Shown here: piece after piece, positions 8,844-18,667 of the stretch | How the letters are laid out: each line of letters opens with the position of its first letter | Numbering within the stretch: the first letter of the stretch is position 1 | Origin: Hyaloraphidium curvatum | Lineage: Eukaryota; Monoblepharomycota; Hyaloraphidiomycetes; Hyaloraphidiales; Hyaloraphidiaceae | Length of the DNA stretch: 64,000 nucleotides | Assembly: GCA_025558095.1 (NCBI GenBank) | Contig: JAIVFI010000004.1 | Location: forward strand, 124,001 to 188,000 | Reading direction: 5' to 3' | Program-made: the position numbers and the translations under genes | The notes under the pieces: model-generated | What the model saw: the letters and a program-made list of their open reading frames with translations, nothing else | Database searches by the model: none | Told to the model about the DNA's origin: nothing

Positions 8844-10532
8844 TCAAACGACCACAATCGCACACAATGCAATCACCGAACCCAGGGCTGCCAAAGCCCG
8901 AGGATCCGCAGCTCGTTTGGCCCCCGAGGGCGCCGACCGCGTCGTTGGGAAGGGACCCGGCGGAAGCCACGTGGATGGAGGGGGCACGAGCGAACCCGTC
9001 GGGACAACATCGGCGGTCGTCGTCGAAGGGCGGATGCCGCAGTCTGGGTCCCAGAGGCCGACACCCGCCGCTATCGCGTCGGCGGCGGTCTTGCACCAGC
9101 CGGCCGAGGTCTGGGTGCAGGTGTAGCCGCCCGTGACGACGCCATCGCCGTATTCCGGTGCCGGCTCGCCGGGGGCGAGGTCGTAGCACTCGCTTTCCAT
9201 GACTGGAGGACCACGGGTCAGCGCTGCGCAGTCCGAACGGCGGCAAAACCCACACCACGAGCAGGCGTTTCCCTGGTACGTCTTTGTCGAGGCGTTGTAG
9301 GTTCCCACGGTGCCCAGGCACATGACGTCCTTGCCGACCGACCGCACCTTGACGTAGTTGGCCTTGTCGGGACAGCTCCGCACGCAGATCCATTCCCCGA
9401 AAGCGCCCGGCGACGTGCCGTTGACGGCCGTGTTGTTGCAGGCCGGCCCTGTGAGGTTGCGGATCACCACGTCGGCCGCCGCGCCGCACCATCCCTCCGT
9501 GGTCTGCGCGCACGTGATCCCCCCCGAGTACCTGAAGCCGGGAGATTCAGGCTGCGGTTCGGGCTCGCCCGGCGCGAGCTCGGTGCAGTTGGCGTCCGAA
9601 TCTGAGCGGATCTCGTCAGCTTCCGGCTTCGCCCGAGCAGCACTGACACAATACCCACACCAGGAGCAGGCGGGACCGCCCGAAAACGGACCCATGCACG
9701 CGACCGTCGTGTGCACCCGGCGCACGCTGACGTAGTTGCCCTTGTCCGCGCAGCTCCGCACGCAGGTCCAGTTGCCGAACCACGGGGGGCCCGGGTCGAA
9801 GACGGCGTCAACGGGGGGGCATCCCGTGACTTTTCGGTCGTTCAGGTACCGGTACGCATCGAGGCACCATCCCGTCCAGTTGCCGGCGAGCCCGGTGCAA
9901 GAGACCGCGTCGCCGTCCGTGAGGAGCCCCGGAGGGTTGTTGATGGGTTCCGTGCAGAAAGGGTCGCCGTAGAGGGTGCACTCGCCCCTTCTGGGTCCCC
10001 GGCAGCCGGTGCTGTCCGATACCTCGATCCCCGGTCCCGAGGAATGGGACAGCGTGCTCACGACGAGCCACTTGCACTTTTCCGAGGGGCTCCGGATGCA
10101 GCTGTGCCCGGCGAGGCATCGGTAGCCCTCGGGAAGCTGCCGCGGGGCGAGGTGGGGAGGGTGTGTCCCGGGGTCCGACGGGCTCCGACGGCCGAGAGCT
10201 CGCCGGCCGTATCCGGTGTAGCTGCCGCCGGCGCACCTGCCGATGCACTGCGAAACGCTGCCGCCGCCGTAGTCGCTGCCTGAGAATTGGCGGCAGACGA
10301 CGAATCCGCTGTTGGGATCGACAAGTTCCGTCTGCCCGGACCACCCGTGGTGGGCGACGGTAGCGGGGATGAGGAGGGCGAAAAGAAGGGGAGGGAGGAC
10401 GGCGAGGGAGGTGGCGGGCCAAGTCCGGTGGGTCCTGGGGAGGGCGGTGCTGTCCCTGGAACTCCGTTGGCCCCGGGACGTCGCGGAGCCCTCCGGCCCC
10501 GCAGGAAGGTCGCAGGCGACACGCTGTGTCAT
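8844..10532 (-). CDS. cysteine-rich repeat surface protein, probably GPI-anchored (562 aa)
   Basis: The ATG chosen is at 10532; the frame is open further upstream, but that part is basic and not protein-like. Residues 38-60 (SLAVLPPLLFALLIPATVAH) form a signal anchor or late signal peptide. The rest is extracellular-looking, rich in Cys and N-glycosylation sequons. Two and a half units repeat with a period near 130 residues: GWC (about 222, 348, 479), then W.CVRSC.DK.NYV.VR (about 255 and 381), then CSWCG[YF]C (about 289 and 424), then a C..LAPGEP.P linker (316 and 449). The C-terminus ends in a hydrophobic tail (RALAALGSVIALCAIVVV) right after a small-residue region, as in GPI signals. The Cys module is not one I recognise. 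A cell-wall or surface role is inferred. Confidence 0.75.
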   Translation of the reverse strand: MTQRVACDLPAGPEGSATSRGQRSSRDSTALPRTHRTWPATSLAVLPPLLFALLIPATVAHHGWSGQTELVDPNSGFVVCRQFSGSDYGGGSVSQCIGRCAGGSYTGYGRRALGRRSPSDPGTHPPHLAPRQLPEGYRCLAGHSCIRSPSEKCKWLVVSTLSHSSGPGIEVSDSTGCRGPRRGECTLYGDPFCTEPINNPPGLLTDGDAVSCTGLAGNWTGWCLDAYRYLNDRKVTGCPPVDAVFDPGPPWFGNWTCVRSCADKGNYVSVRRVHTTVACMGPFSGGPACSWCGYCVSAARAKPEADEIRSDSDANCTELAPGEPEPQPESPGFRYSGGITCAQTTEGWCGAAADVVIRNLTGPACNNTAVNGTSPGAFGEWICVRSCPDKANYVKVRSVGKDVMCLGTVGTYNASTKTYQGNACSWCGFCRRSDCAALTRGPPVMESECYDLAPGEPAPEYGDGVVTGGYTCTQTSAGWCKTAADAIAAGVGLWDPDCGIRPSTTTADVVPTGSLVPPPSTWLPPGPFPTTRSAPSGAKRAADPRALAALGSVIALCAIVVV

Positions 10533-11184
10533 TGAGACACGGTCGGATATTGTTCTGAACGGGTGGAAGGGGGTTTTGATCGCTGCAGTTGTCGAGTGAC
10601 TCCACGCTGCGCCACCCCGCCCGGGCCAGCCGCCAAGTTCACGAACGAACGAGAAGGTGTCCCGGATTCGGAGAAACGCGATTTCTACGCAACAGCTCAG
10701 TAAAGTTGTTCCAAGCAGACATCGCGGGATCAGCAACGCGGCTCCCAAACCGATTTCCCGTCTGCCGTCTTTCCTTCGGTCTCCGCTCGGGATGATGCGT
10801 TCTCAGGCAAGGCCTCTGTCTGCGATCGGGCGCGGCCGGTCGGCACTGCGCGGGGCGACGAGACTCCGGCAATCGGCAACATCTGACTCTCCGACTTCTA
10901 AGCGCCCTGGTTGCGCGTCACTGCACCCGCATGCAATGCGGCAAAGCAGAATGCGTGCCGACGTCCCATGCTAGTTGCAGCGTTGGCCCGTCCTCCGGTT
11001 AAAACACAAGCTCTCAATGAGCACTACTGAGTGGGATGCTTTTGTTGCTAGACGTTGAAAGTGGTGTTGTAGAAGTGGGCGGTCCGCGTGGTGGCCGTCT
11101 GTTTGGGCGCGCCCACGGCGCGACACCCGCAACCGCCGGATCGTCGCGCCGCTCCCGGGTCTCTGCCCGGCCCCCGGCAACGCC
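10533..11184. other. intergenic, 652 bp, divergent promoter region
   Basis: This is the gap between the starts of the cysteine-rich protein (minus) and the RhoGEF (plus). It is slightly less GC-rich than the flanking coding sequence. No RNA gene, repeat or clear core element was seen. Confidence 0.5.
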
Positions 11185-13732
11185 ATGTCGCGCAAATCGT
11201 CCTTCTCTTCCGGCGCGCCCCCCGCAGAGGGCCGCACGGCGTCGCTCATGCGCAAACTCAGCCAGTCGTTCCGCGGGCGGCCTGCGCCCGAGAGCGGCCC
11301 GCCGTCGCCGTCCCTCCGCGGGGACGCCGGTCCCGCCCCGCCGCCGCACAGGCCGCTGCTGCGGAGCGCGTCGCTGGCGGGGGGCGGGCTGCGTTCGGCC
11401 GGCGCGTCCCCGGCGGCCCCGCCGCGCCTGCCGCCGCTCCCCGAGAGCACAAACACGCGCGCCTCGCCGCAGCGGGAGAACCTGCAGCGGGACGTCTTTG
11501 CCGCGAGGCCCAGGAGCGCGGTGCCGGCTCCCGCGGCGCACGCCAGGCACTCCGTCGCGAGGGACGAGGAACCAGACGCCGCGCTGGTCAGGTCGCTCAC
11601 CGAGCTCGACCTCGACGTCGAAATCGACGCCTTTGCCGCGGCGTCCAAGCCCCCCGCACCGCGCGGCGCCACCCAGTACCGCTCCGACTCGACGCTGGCC
11701 CCCGCAGGCTCGTCGCACTCCCTGCTGCCCCCGGCCCTGTCGGCACAGTCCTCCTCGGCGTCGCTGGCGGACTGGGCCGACCCGGCGATGAAGCGCATGA
11801 GCTTCCTGGCCGAGAGCGTGCCCGGCTCGCCCAGGGTCGTGCCCCGCCCGCGGCCCCTGTCGATCGTCAGCACCGCCAGCATGCCCGTGCAGGCCGCCGC
11901 ACCTCAGCACCTGGCCCCGGCTGCCACCCCGGCCCGCCTCCGCCGCGGCTCCGCCCTAGCCTCTCCCGCCGACGCGACCCGCCCCCCGCTCCCGCACCAG
12001 GCCTCCTCCTCCCTCTCCCTGGTCCCCAGCCTCGCCGCCTCGTACGACGCCTCCCCCCGCACCTCCCCGCGCCTCCCCGCCTCCCCCTCGGGTCACTCCC
12101 TCGCCTCGATCGGCTCCCGCCCCCGCGACCGCGCGTCGGCGCTCGCGGGGATCCGCAGCCTCAAGAGGATGGAGCCACGGAGGGACTGGAAGGCCACGGC
12201 GCCCGACTACGTGAGGCAGATCATGCCGCCGGCGGAGCAGCAGAGGCAGGAGATCCTGAACGAGCTGGTCTACTCGGAGCGCAAGTACGTCCGCGACCTG
12301 GCATGCCTCTACGCGGTGAGCTTCGCCCCCCCCCCCCCCCCCGCCCCCCCAGTCTTGTAACATCCCCCCGCCTGACCTACCGCTCCCCCGGCCCCCTGTC
12401 GACGCAGTACCACATCGAGCCCCTCGCCGCGCAGGACATCCTGCCCCCAGGCTCCATCTCGGCCCTCTTCTGCCTCCCCCACCTCGACCGCATCCGCGAC
12501 ACCCACGAGCAGCTCCTCCTCGCCCTCGACGACCGCCGCCGCGAGTCCTCCGTGCGGGGCACGCAGTGGTTCCGCCTCTTCTGCGACCTCGTCGCGCGCG
12601 CGGCGGGGGCGGCGGGGAGCTACGCGTGCTACGACGCCACCCTTGAGGGCAGGATGAGGTGGTTGGAGGAGGAGAGGAAGGCGAACGGGGGTCTGGTGGT
12701 GAGGATGGCGGACATGGCGTCCAGGGTGGGGGAGGGGGAGGGGGGGATGGAGGGGCTGATGGAGGTGCCGGGGGCGAGGCTGGTGGCGTACAGGAACTTC
12801 CTGCTGGTGGGTCCCTCCGTCGTTCGGGGCACGTTCCGGCGCGGCTGACGGCGGTGCAGCGCCTCCTGCCGGTGACGCCCGAAGACCACGCCGACCGCGC
12901 CGCGGCAGTGCTCGCGCTGGAGGAGATCGAGGCCGCGCTGGCGTGGGTGGACAGGAAGGCGCGGTGGCTGCAGGCCAAGAACGCGGCGGCGGGGATGTTC
13001 GCTTCGGTGAGGGAGTGCAGGGTGCTGCCGCGGGAGTACTTTGGCTTCGCGCCCGGGACGGTGGGTCGCCCTGCCGTGCTGCGCCCCGTGGTTGGGAGCT
13101 GATTGGTTCTCGGACGGCAGGAGGTCCAGTGGGATTCCCTCGTCTCTGCGCGCCCGAACCACGGCCTGTTCCCCGACCCCTCGCAGCACGACCTCCTCTT
13201 TACGGTCGACGCCCAGCTGCTCCCCTTCTCCGACGCCCCCCGCCCCCGCGCGCGGCTGGTCCCGCAGCAGGCGAGGAAGCCGTTCCCCGCGCGGCTGGCG
13301 CTGATGACCGGCGGCGCGTTCGTCCTGCTGAGCGGCGGGGAAGGGGGATGGGACCGGATGCTGGGTGCGACGGCGACGGGGGTGGAGGATCTGGGTGAAG
13401 GGGGGATGCTGCTGCGGGCCGTCGGGGGTTGGGGGTCGGGGAAGGGGTGGCCCGGTTTCGCGCTGCGCCTGCGGCCCGCCCAGGACGGCCCGAGGGAGCG
13501 CGGCGAGCTCCTTCGCGCGCTGGCCGAGTGCGCGTCGAGCCCCGCGGACGCGGCGGTGCGGGAGAGGAGGGCGCTGGCGGAGGGGGTGCGGGAGTGGGAC
13601 GACTACGGGCTCAGCGAGGCGGGTTTCGCGGATGCGGTGCCGCATGGGTGGCCGGTTGTTTCGCCGAGGACGGGGAGGAGGGGTGGGGGGTTGAGGAGGG
13701 CGGTGAGCGGGGTGTTTGGGCTGGATGCGTAG
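11185..13732 (+). CDS. Rho guanine-nucleotide exchange factor (DH domain), 780 aa, four exons
   Basis: Exons are 11185-12315, 12408-12806, 12860-13060 and 13121-13732; all three introns have GT-AG ends and restore the frame. Residues 1-350 are low-complexity Ser/Pro/Arg sequence, probably a phosphorylated disordered region. The Dbl-homology domain starts at RQEILNELVYSERKYVRDL, continues in exon 2 with YHIEPLAAQDILPP and HLDRIRDTHEQLLLALDDR, reaches the conserved P.QR..RY..LL helix as VPGARLVAYRNFLL at the end of exon 2, and continues with TPEDHADRAAAVLALEEI. Exon 4 (about 200 residues) may be a divergent PH domain. DH proteins load GTP on Rho-family GTPases at the plasma membrane and control polarity and wall synthesis. 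It is short beside the Rom1/2 class, and I see no CNH domain. Confidence 0.85.
12326..12350 (+). repeat. poly-C tract inside RhoGEF intron 1
   Basis: Seventeen consecutive C are followed by a single G and seven more C, then AG. The run makes an extreme pyrimidine tract in the 92-bp intron (12316-12407). The AG directly after it (12351-12352) is a possible alternative acceptor, but only the AG at 12406-12407 restores the DH-domain frame. Confidence 0.9.
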
Positions 13733-14236
13733 AAGGGTGGTGGATGGCAGGTCAGGGGTTGGAGATGGATGTGTTCCGGTCGGTCGTTTGGTTCCGGGCA
13801 TGATGCGCTAGCTACGTACGAATACAGCGTCGGCACGACAGCGCATCTCTTCGGCAGTTGGGCTTGCATACAGCCACATCCGGGACGGGTTTCGCATGAG
13901 CTCGCACACGAATCCAAACGAGCTCCGCCCGGAAGCAAAGACGAGACGGACAAGGAAATCAGAAATGCCTGCTTCGGGCCACATTTCCCCGGGCGCCAGC
14001 TCCACCTGGGACCCGGCATTGAGCAGGTCGCAGGGATGCGGCGGGTCCCGCACGGGTTTGCGCACGGATCCGAGCGAGGAACGGTAAGAAAGTGGGCGGG
14101 GAGTCGAGCCTGGTGTGCTACAATTGCTCTATTGGCCGATTTAAGGGCGGACGTCATCCTGATCATCAGGACGCCGCCCTGGGGGACGGTTCGACGGAAG
14201 GTTCGGAGCCACCACTTGCCACTTCCACCGCACCGC
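13733..14236. other. intergenic, 504 bp
   Basis: This is the gap between the RhoGEF stop and the start of membrane family copy 2, both on the plus strand. Only short frames are present on both strands; nothing else was recognised. Confidence 0.5.
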
Positions 14237-15760
14237 ATGGCACCGGAGGCCGGGAAGCAACTCTTCAGCGCGAGAGAATGGCTGGCTCTATTCCCTTACC
14301 CCGTACCGCCAGCCCCGCGGCGGTGGAAGGGCGCGCCGGCGGCCCCCGCGGACCTCCGCGAGGCCGAGCCGCTGTCGGCCCGCTCCGTGCTGGACCACCT
14401 GCGGCCAAAGGGACGCTGGCTGTATTTTGCCCTGTTCCGCTACAAGCTCGCGTACCCGGACGTGTACACTTTCTTCGTTTCGTTCTTTCCGCTCGGTGCT
14501 GGCCATCGGGTGCGTGCTCGCCATCGGTGACGGGGAATTCCCCGTACGCGCGGCCGTCATAGGCACGTTTGCCGCGTGGCTGCCGCTCCTCGTGGTCCTT
14601 GCCGTGTACTGCCAGTTCTGGTGGAAGGGGAGGCTGTTCGCCGTTCCCAAGGAGAGGCACTTCGTCGGGGGCCTTGCCGCAGTTGCCGCCACGGTCCGGT
14701 ACGACCAGCTCGTGGCCGAGGATCCCGATTCACCGCTTCTCGCCCATGATGACGCCCACGGCAAGAAAACGTGCCCGTGCCCGAGGCCGGGTTGCGCCGA
14801 GCGGCTCCTCGCCCTGGATGCGGTGATGCGGCTCGGCGACTGGGTGTTTTTTGCCGGCTCGCAGATCAGCCTGCTCGTGCTCACGTTCTGGACGCCCTTT
14901 GTGACGTACGCGGGGACCTTCTGGAGGACCCCGTACATGGCTTTTGTCGGCATTCTAGCCGGTAAGTTGCGTGTTCCCGCGATATCGCGCCTCCGCCAGG
15001 CTGATTGATTCGACTTGCTTACCCAGTTTCGCTCGAGCTCTTTGCGGACGGCCTGGTCGTTGGCTGCCTCCGTTCCACCGTCATCCCCGTCTCTGCCAGC
15101 CTCGCGCTCGAAACGGCCATGCGGGAGCGCGCCGTCGGCGCCGCCCTCTCCGATCTACTGGACCGCGTGCACTCCGAGGCGGAATCACAGGCCGATCTCG
15201 CCCCGGCCCCTCCCGCGGACCCGGATCCGTACATGCACCTCCACGGCGCCCTGGTCGCCGCATGGGGCGTGAGGTTCGGCAACCTGTACATTATCACCCG
15301 CGCCCTCTTCCTGCTCGTTGCGATAGCCCTCGTCGTGGCGTTCGTGCTCAACGCCGCGGCGGGCTCCTGCGTCGCGGCATGGCAGCTCGGCTGGCTCATC
15401 CACACGCTCTGCTTTGCGGCCGTGGAGCTCAGCATCTACGCCTCGGCCAACTCGCAAATCACGGCCGTGCTGGGGCTCTACGCCGACGCGCGCGGGGACC
15501 TGCGGGCGCTGGCGGCGCGCACGGATCCCTCCCGCACGGCGCTGCTGGCGCGGCTGTCGGCCCACGACCGCGTGCTGAAGTGGTACACGGACGAGGCAGA
15601 AGGTGCCAGGGCCAAGATGTTCGGCTTTCCGATCACCGGGGGGGTCATTCGCGCTCTGCTGGTGACGCTGTTTACCATCGGGGTCGGCCTGTGGACCGTG
15701 CTGCGTGGCAACGCCATCTTCCTGACCGTGGAAACCTTCTGTCCCGCCGTGAAGGGCTGA
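14237..15760 (+). CDS. multi-pass membrane protein with CPCP motif, family copy 2, with an apparent one-base frame break
   Basis: The start ATG at 14237 opens MAPEAGKQLFSAREWLALFP, sharing the S..EWL.L.P landmark with the paralogues. The frame then shifts by one base near 14486 (a TTT run), where frame 2 (DVYTFFVSFF) must continue as frame 3 (SVLAIGCVLAIGDGEF). No intron fits, because there is no usable AG. A clear intron at 14962-15026 (GTAAGT...CTGATTG...CCCAG, 65 bp) joins FVGILA to VSLELFADGLVVG. The loop motif is TCPCPRPGC (near 14770). The last membrane segment is followed by VLRGNAIFLTVETFC before the stop. Several hydrophobic segments match the layout of copies 1 and 3. The gene is either intact with an assembly indel or recently frame-damaged. 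Function unknown. Confidence 0.75.
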
Positions 15761-15839
15761 GCACTTGATTGCCGCCATGTTCCTCGCTCGTAGTCCAATA
15801 CACTCAACGCATCAAATCCGCGCGGCGTCCGTTTGCTCT

Positions 15840-16884
15840 CTACCTCCTCTTGGTAGTCGTCCGCTTCCTCTTGGTCGTCGTCTTCTTCACCGTCTTCTTG
15901 GTCGTCGTCTTCCGCTTCGAGGTCGTCTTTTTGGCCGCCGCCTTCTTCGACGTGGTCTTGGCTGGCCCGTCGATCTGCCTCTGGATGAATGCCGCCGAGT
16001 ACGAAGTGCGGGCAAAGAACGAGTCGCTGGCGAAGGCGGCATCGCGCGCACAGCCCAAAACCGGGATCGCGAACAAGCCGACCACCGTGGGCGTCCCCCC
16101 GATGCTCACGACGGCCAGCGCCCCCCCATCACCGGTGCAGGCCCCGGCCCTCGCTCCCGTGACGCAGAGGCATTCCGAGACCAGGCACGCTTCCACCATG
16201 TCCCTGGGCTTGCACGTGGAGTAGACGCCGATCTTGCCGGTGTAGCGCTGCAGGTTCTGCGACAGACGGATCAGCGGCGCGGGGTCACAGCGCGCGGGAT
16301 GCCGACTCACCTGCGGCCTGACGGTGGTCGGCTCGATCTGGGTGTGCCCGAATCCCAGGACGGTCACGTCGGCGCCGGCCGCCGGCACGCCCGCGGCCCT
16401 GTTCCACGCGACGGTGACAATCGGCTTGCCGCCATCGAAGACGACGGAGCCCAGGGTGACGATGCCGAGGTGGCTGTTGGGATCGGGGTTCACCGATGCG
16501 ATGTTGAACACGGTGCCGCCCTGGGCCTGGGTGGTCGCGTTGCGCACGGCGTGGTACAGCGCCGCGCGGCCCTTGTCGAGCTGTATCGCGCACTCGAAAT
16601 CGGTGAGGACCTTGGTGGGCGCGATCAGGGCGCCTGGCGCGGGGCGACGTGAGATCCGAGGCCGCGGCCACCCGCGGGGGACGCCCACCTGTGCAGGCGA
16701 GGATCTGGCCGTCGCTTTCGCGGAAGAAGCGCACGACCCAAGGGTACGCGGACAGATCGGTCACGTTCTCCGTCGCACCGAGGAGCCGGGGGGCGAGGCT
16801 GCGCGGGGCGGCGAGCGGCGACGCGTGGCCGGGCACGGCCAGGGCTGTGGCGAGGAGGAGGGCGAACGCGGCGGCGGAGGCCAT
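15840..16884 (-). CDS. secreted trypsin-fold protein lacking its catalytic triad, copy A (311 aa)
   Basis: Exons are 16689-16884, 16311-16633 and 15840-16256 (minus strand), with introns of 55 and 54 bp. The protein starts with a signal peptide (ASAAAFALLLATALAVPGHA). The S1-protease frame is visible: LLGATENVTDLSAYPWVV at the mature start, CTGALIAPTKVLTDFECA at the usual catalytic-His segment, and ACTGDGGALAVVSIGG at the usual Ser segment. Compared with trypsin's TAAHC, DIAL and GDSGGP, the His is Glu, the Asp position reads SHLGIV, and the Ser is Gly, so proteolysis is very unlikely. The C-terminus is a Lys/Thr/Arg repeat tail of about 38 residues. It lies head to head with copy B (17457-18524). 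A role in binding (wall, adhesion or inhibitor decoy) is inference. Confidence 0.85.
15843..15956 (-). repeat. coding repeat: Lys/Thr/Arg-rich tail of copy A
   Basis: The last 38 codons are imperfect repeats of a TTSKK/TTTKR-like unit. The basic tail is shared in style, not in exact sequence, with copy B. Confidence 0.85.
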
Positions 16885-17456
16885 GGTGGCGGCGTGCGTG
16901 GCGGCGAAAGCGGGCTAGCCTGCGCCTTTTGGCGTCGGCGGCGTAGAAGGGCGCGGGGAAGCTTCTTTTGACGGTCGATCGGGGGGAGAAAGTTCCAGCC
17001 TTCGGGTCGATGACCATCAGCCGCCCGGCTTCGCCGCTCGGTGCTGCCGCCGCCTCTCCGACTCGCCTCGCCCACTCGAGCCGGACCCTGGAAATGGTCC
17101 AGAAGCTCCCTATAATGTGCTTCGAGCAAGGAGAGCATATTGCCGGCCAGCGCCAACCAGGAGGGAGGTAAGCGCCCGCCCCGGAAAATCGGCCCGACCG
17201 GGTTCCCGAACGTTGCCCCGAGCGTGCACAGAGCACAAAGCAGATGCAGGGCGCTGACACAGCGGCCGAAACATCGAGTGAGCCTGAGCTCCGAAGCTTG
17301 CTCTCAGCAGTCACAGGCAATGCCCTGTCCAACGAGGTTTTGGCGAGCCGCACGGGGCTAGAAACGACCATGGCTGACGGTCACTGTGGAAAATTCTCCC
17401 CGACCGCGGCCATTCCGTGTCGGCCGTCGCCGCCACCTCCACACCCCCATCGCACG
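16885..17456. other. divergent promoter region shared by the two inactive trypsin homologues, 572 bp
   Basis: This stretch lies between the two start codons of a head-to-head paralogous pair, so it may co-regulate both. The one AT-rich element I noticed is TATAATG at 17111. There is no convincing coding sequence. Confidence 0.5.
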
Positions 17457-18524
17457 ATGGCCCGCGCCGCGCTCCCGCTCTGCCTGGCCGCCCTCTCCGC
17501 CGCGGCCGCGCTCGCGTCCCCCGCCCCCCGCGCCCTCTCCCCCAACCTCATCGGCGCCACCGCCAACGTCACCGACCTCTCCGCGTACCCGTTCGCCGTG
17601 CGGCTCATCGGCGGAGACGGAGAGATCTCGGCCTGCACCGGTGCGCGCCCCCGCCCCGCCCGCCTGGCCCCGCTGACCCCCGACTTCCGGCCAGGCGTCC
17701 TCGTCTCCCCAAAATGGGTCCTCACATCCGGCAACTGCGCCTTCGGCATGTACCGCGGCGGCAAGCTCGCGCTGTACCACAACGTGCTCAAAGCGACGAC
17801 GCAGGCGCAGGGCGGCACGTTGTACGAGGCCGGGGCCGTCTTCATGCCGCGCGCGGGGGACATCGGCATGGTCCAGCTGGGGAGGAAGATCTTCGACGGG
17901 GGCAAGCCGCTCCTGCCCGCCGCGTGGAACAGGGATCCCGCACTGCCGGCGCCCGGGACCGACGTCCAAGTGCTGGGGTTCGGATTGACGCGGCTGGATC
18001 CGGACGTCGACCCGCAGGTACGCTCGGTGTCGCCGTCCGGCGGTGTCCGAAACCCGACGCTCCCGCACGCGCCGCAGAACCTGCAGCTCTTCCGGTCCAA
18101 GGTGGCCGCCGTGGCAAACTGCACCCAGGTCGACCCCGATCTCGGCCGGATAGACCCGGTCGCCTTCATGTGCGTCAAGGCCGCCGGCGTCGCCGCCGTC
18201 TGCGCCGGCGACCCCGGGGCCTTTGCCCTGGCCACCGTCGGCGGCAAGCCGACGGTGCTCGGGGTCACGACGTTCAGGGTTGACGGCTGCGCGACCGCCT
18301 CGGCCGACTCGTTCTTCATACGGACGTCTCTTAGGGCGGACTTCATCGAGAGCACGTTGATGGCGGTTCCGATCCAACAGACGACCAGCAAGAGGCGCAG
18401 GACGACCAGCAAGAGGAAGGCGGCGACGAGCACGAAGAAGGCGGCCGCCAAGTCGACGGCCAAGAAGAGGACGACGACCAAGAAGAAGACGACGACCAAG
18501 AGGAGGGCGACCACGAAGCGGTAG
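17457..18524 (+). CDS. secreted trypsin-fold protein lacking its catalytic triad, copy B (317 aa)
   Basis: Exons are 17457-17640, 17695-18017 and 18078-18524. Both introns (54 and 60 bp) could be read through in frame, but they sit at exactly the positions of the copy A introns, and exon 2 is 323 bp in both genes, so they are real. The signal peptide is ARAALPLCLAALSAAAALAS. The mature start has ANVTDLSAYPFAVRLIGG. The usual His segment reads WVLTSGNC (His to Asn), the Asp segment keeps GDIGMV, and the Ser segment reads CAGDPGAF (Ser to Pro). Only Asp of the triad remains. A roughly 47-residue Thr/Lys/Arg tail follows. It is a paralogue of 15840-16884, divergently transcribed. A non-enzymatic secreted role is inferred. 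Confidence 0.87.
   Translation: MARAALPLCLAALSAAAALASPAPRALSPNLIGATANVTDLSAYPFAVRLIGGDGEISACTGARPRPARLAPLTPDFRPGVLVSPKWVLTSGNCAFGMYRGGKLALYHNVLKATTQAQGGTLYEAGAVFMPRAGDIGMVQLGRKIFDGGKPLLPAAWNRDPALPAPGTDVQVLGFGLTRLDPDVDPQVRSVSPSGGVRNPTLPHAPQNLQLFRSKVAAVANCTQVDPDLGRIDPVAFMCVKAAGVAAVCAGDPGAFALATVGGKPTVLGVTTFRVDGCATASADSFFIRTSLRADFIESTLMAVPIQQTTSKRRRTTSKRKAATSTKKAAAKSTAKKRTTTKKKTTTKRRATTKR
18381..18521 (+). repeat. coding repeat: Thr/Ser/Lys/Arg-rich tail of copy B
   Basis: The last 47 codons repeat a short unit, at DNA level variants of ACGACCAGCAAGAGG and ACGACCAAGAAG. It resembles histone-H1-like or wall-binding basic tails. Confidence 0.88.
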
Positions 18525-18667
18525 CTGGCGGACGATGTGCCGGTTGCAGAAGGAGTTTCGGAGCATGGATTCGGTCGAACGAACTCTATGCGGCAATGAC
18601 AACATGGGAAAGCTATTGATGATTCGATGCGCTCCCCCACTACTTTCCTCCTCCCTGCCCGCTTGCC

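Noticed and set aside
14440-14500. An intron explaining the frame change in membrane copy 2
   Set aside because: There is no AG acceptor after a usable donor in this interval; the only GT-AG candidate giving the right frame is 25 bases long.
17641-17694. Reading the 54-base intron of trypsin homologue B as coding sequence
   Set aside because: It is open in frame, but the paralogue has an intron at the same site and splicing restores the CTG-VLVSPKWVLT alignment.
18381-18521. A microsatellite or CRISPR-like array
   Set aside because: The units are short, imperfect, in frame and lie inside a coding region; there are no spacers.
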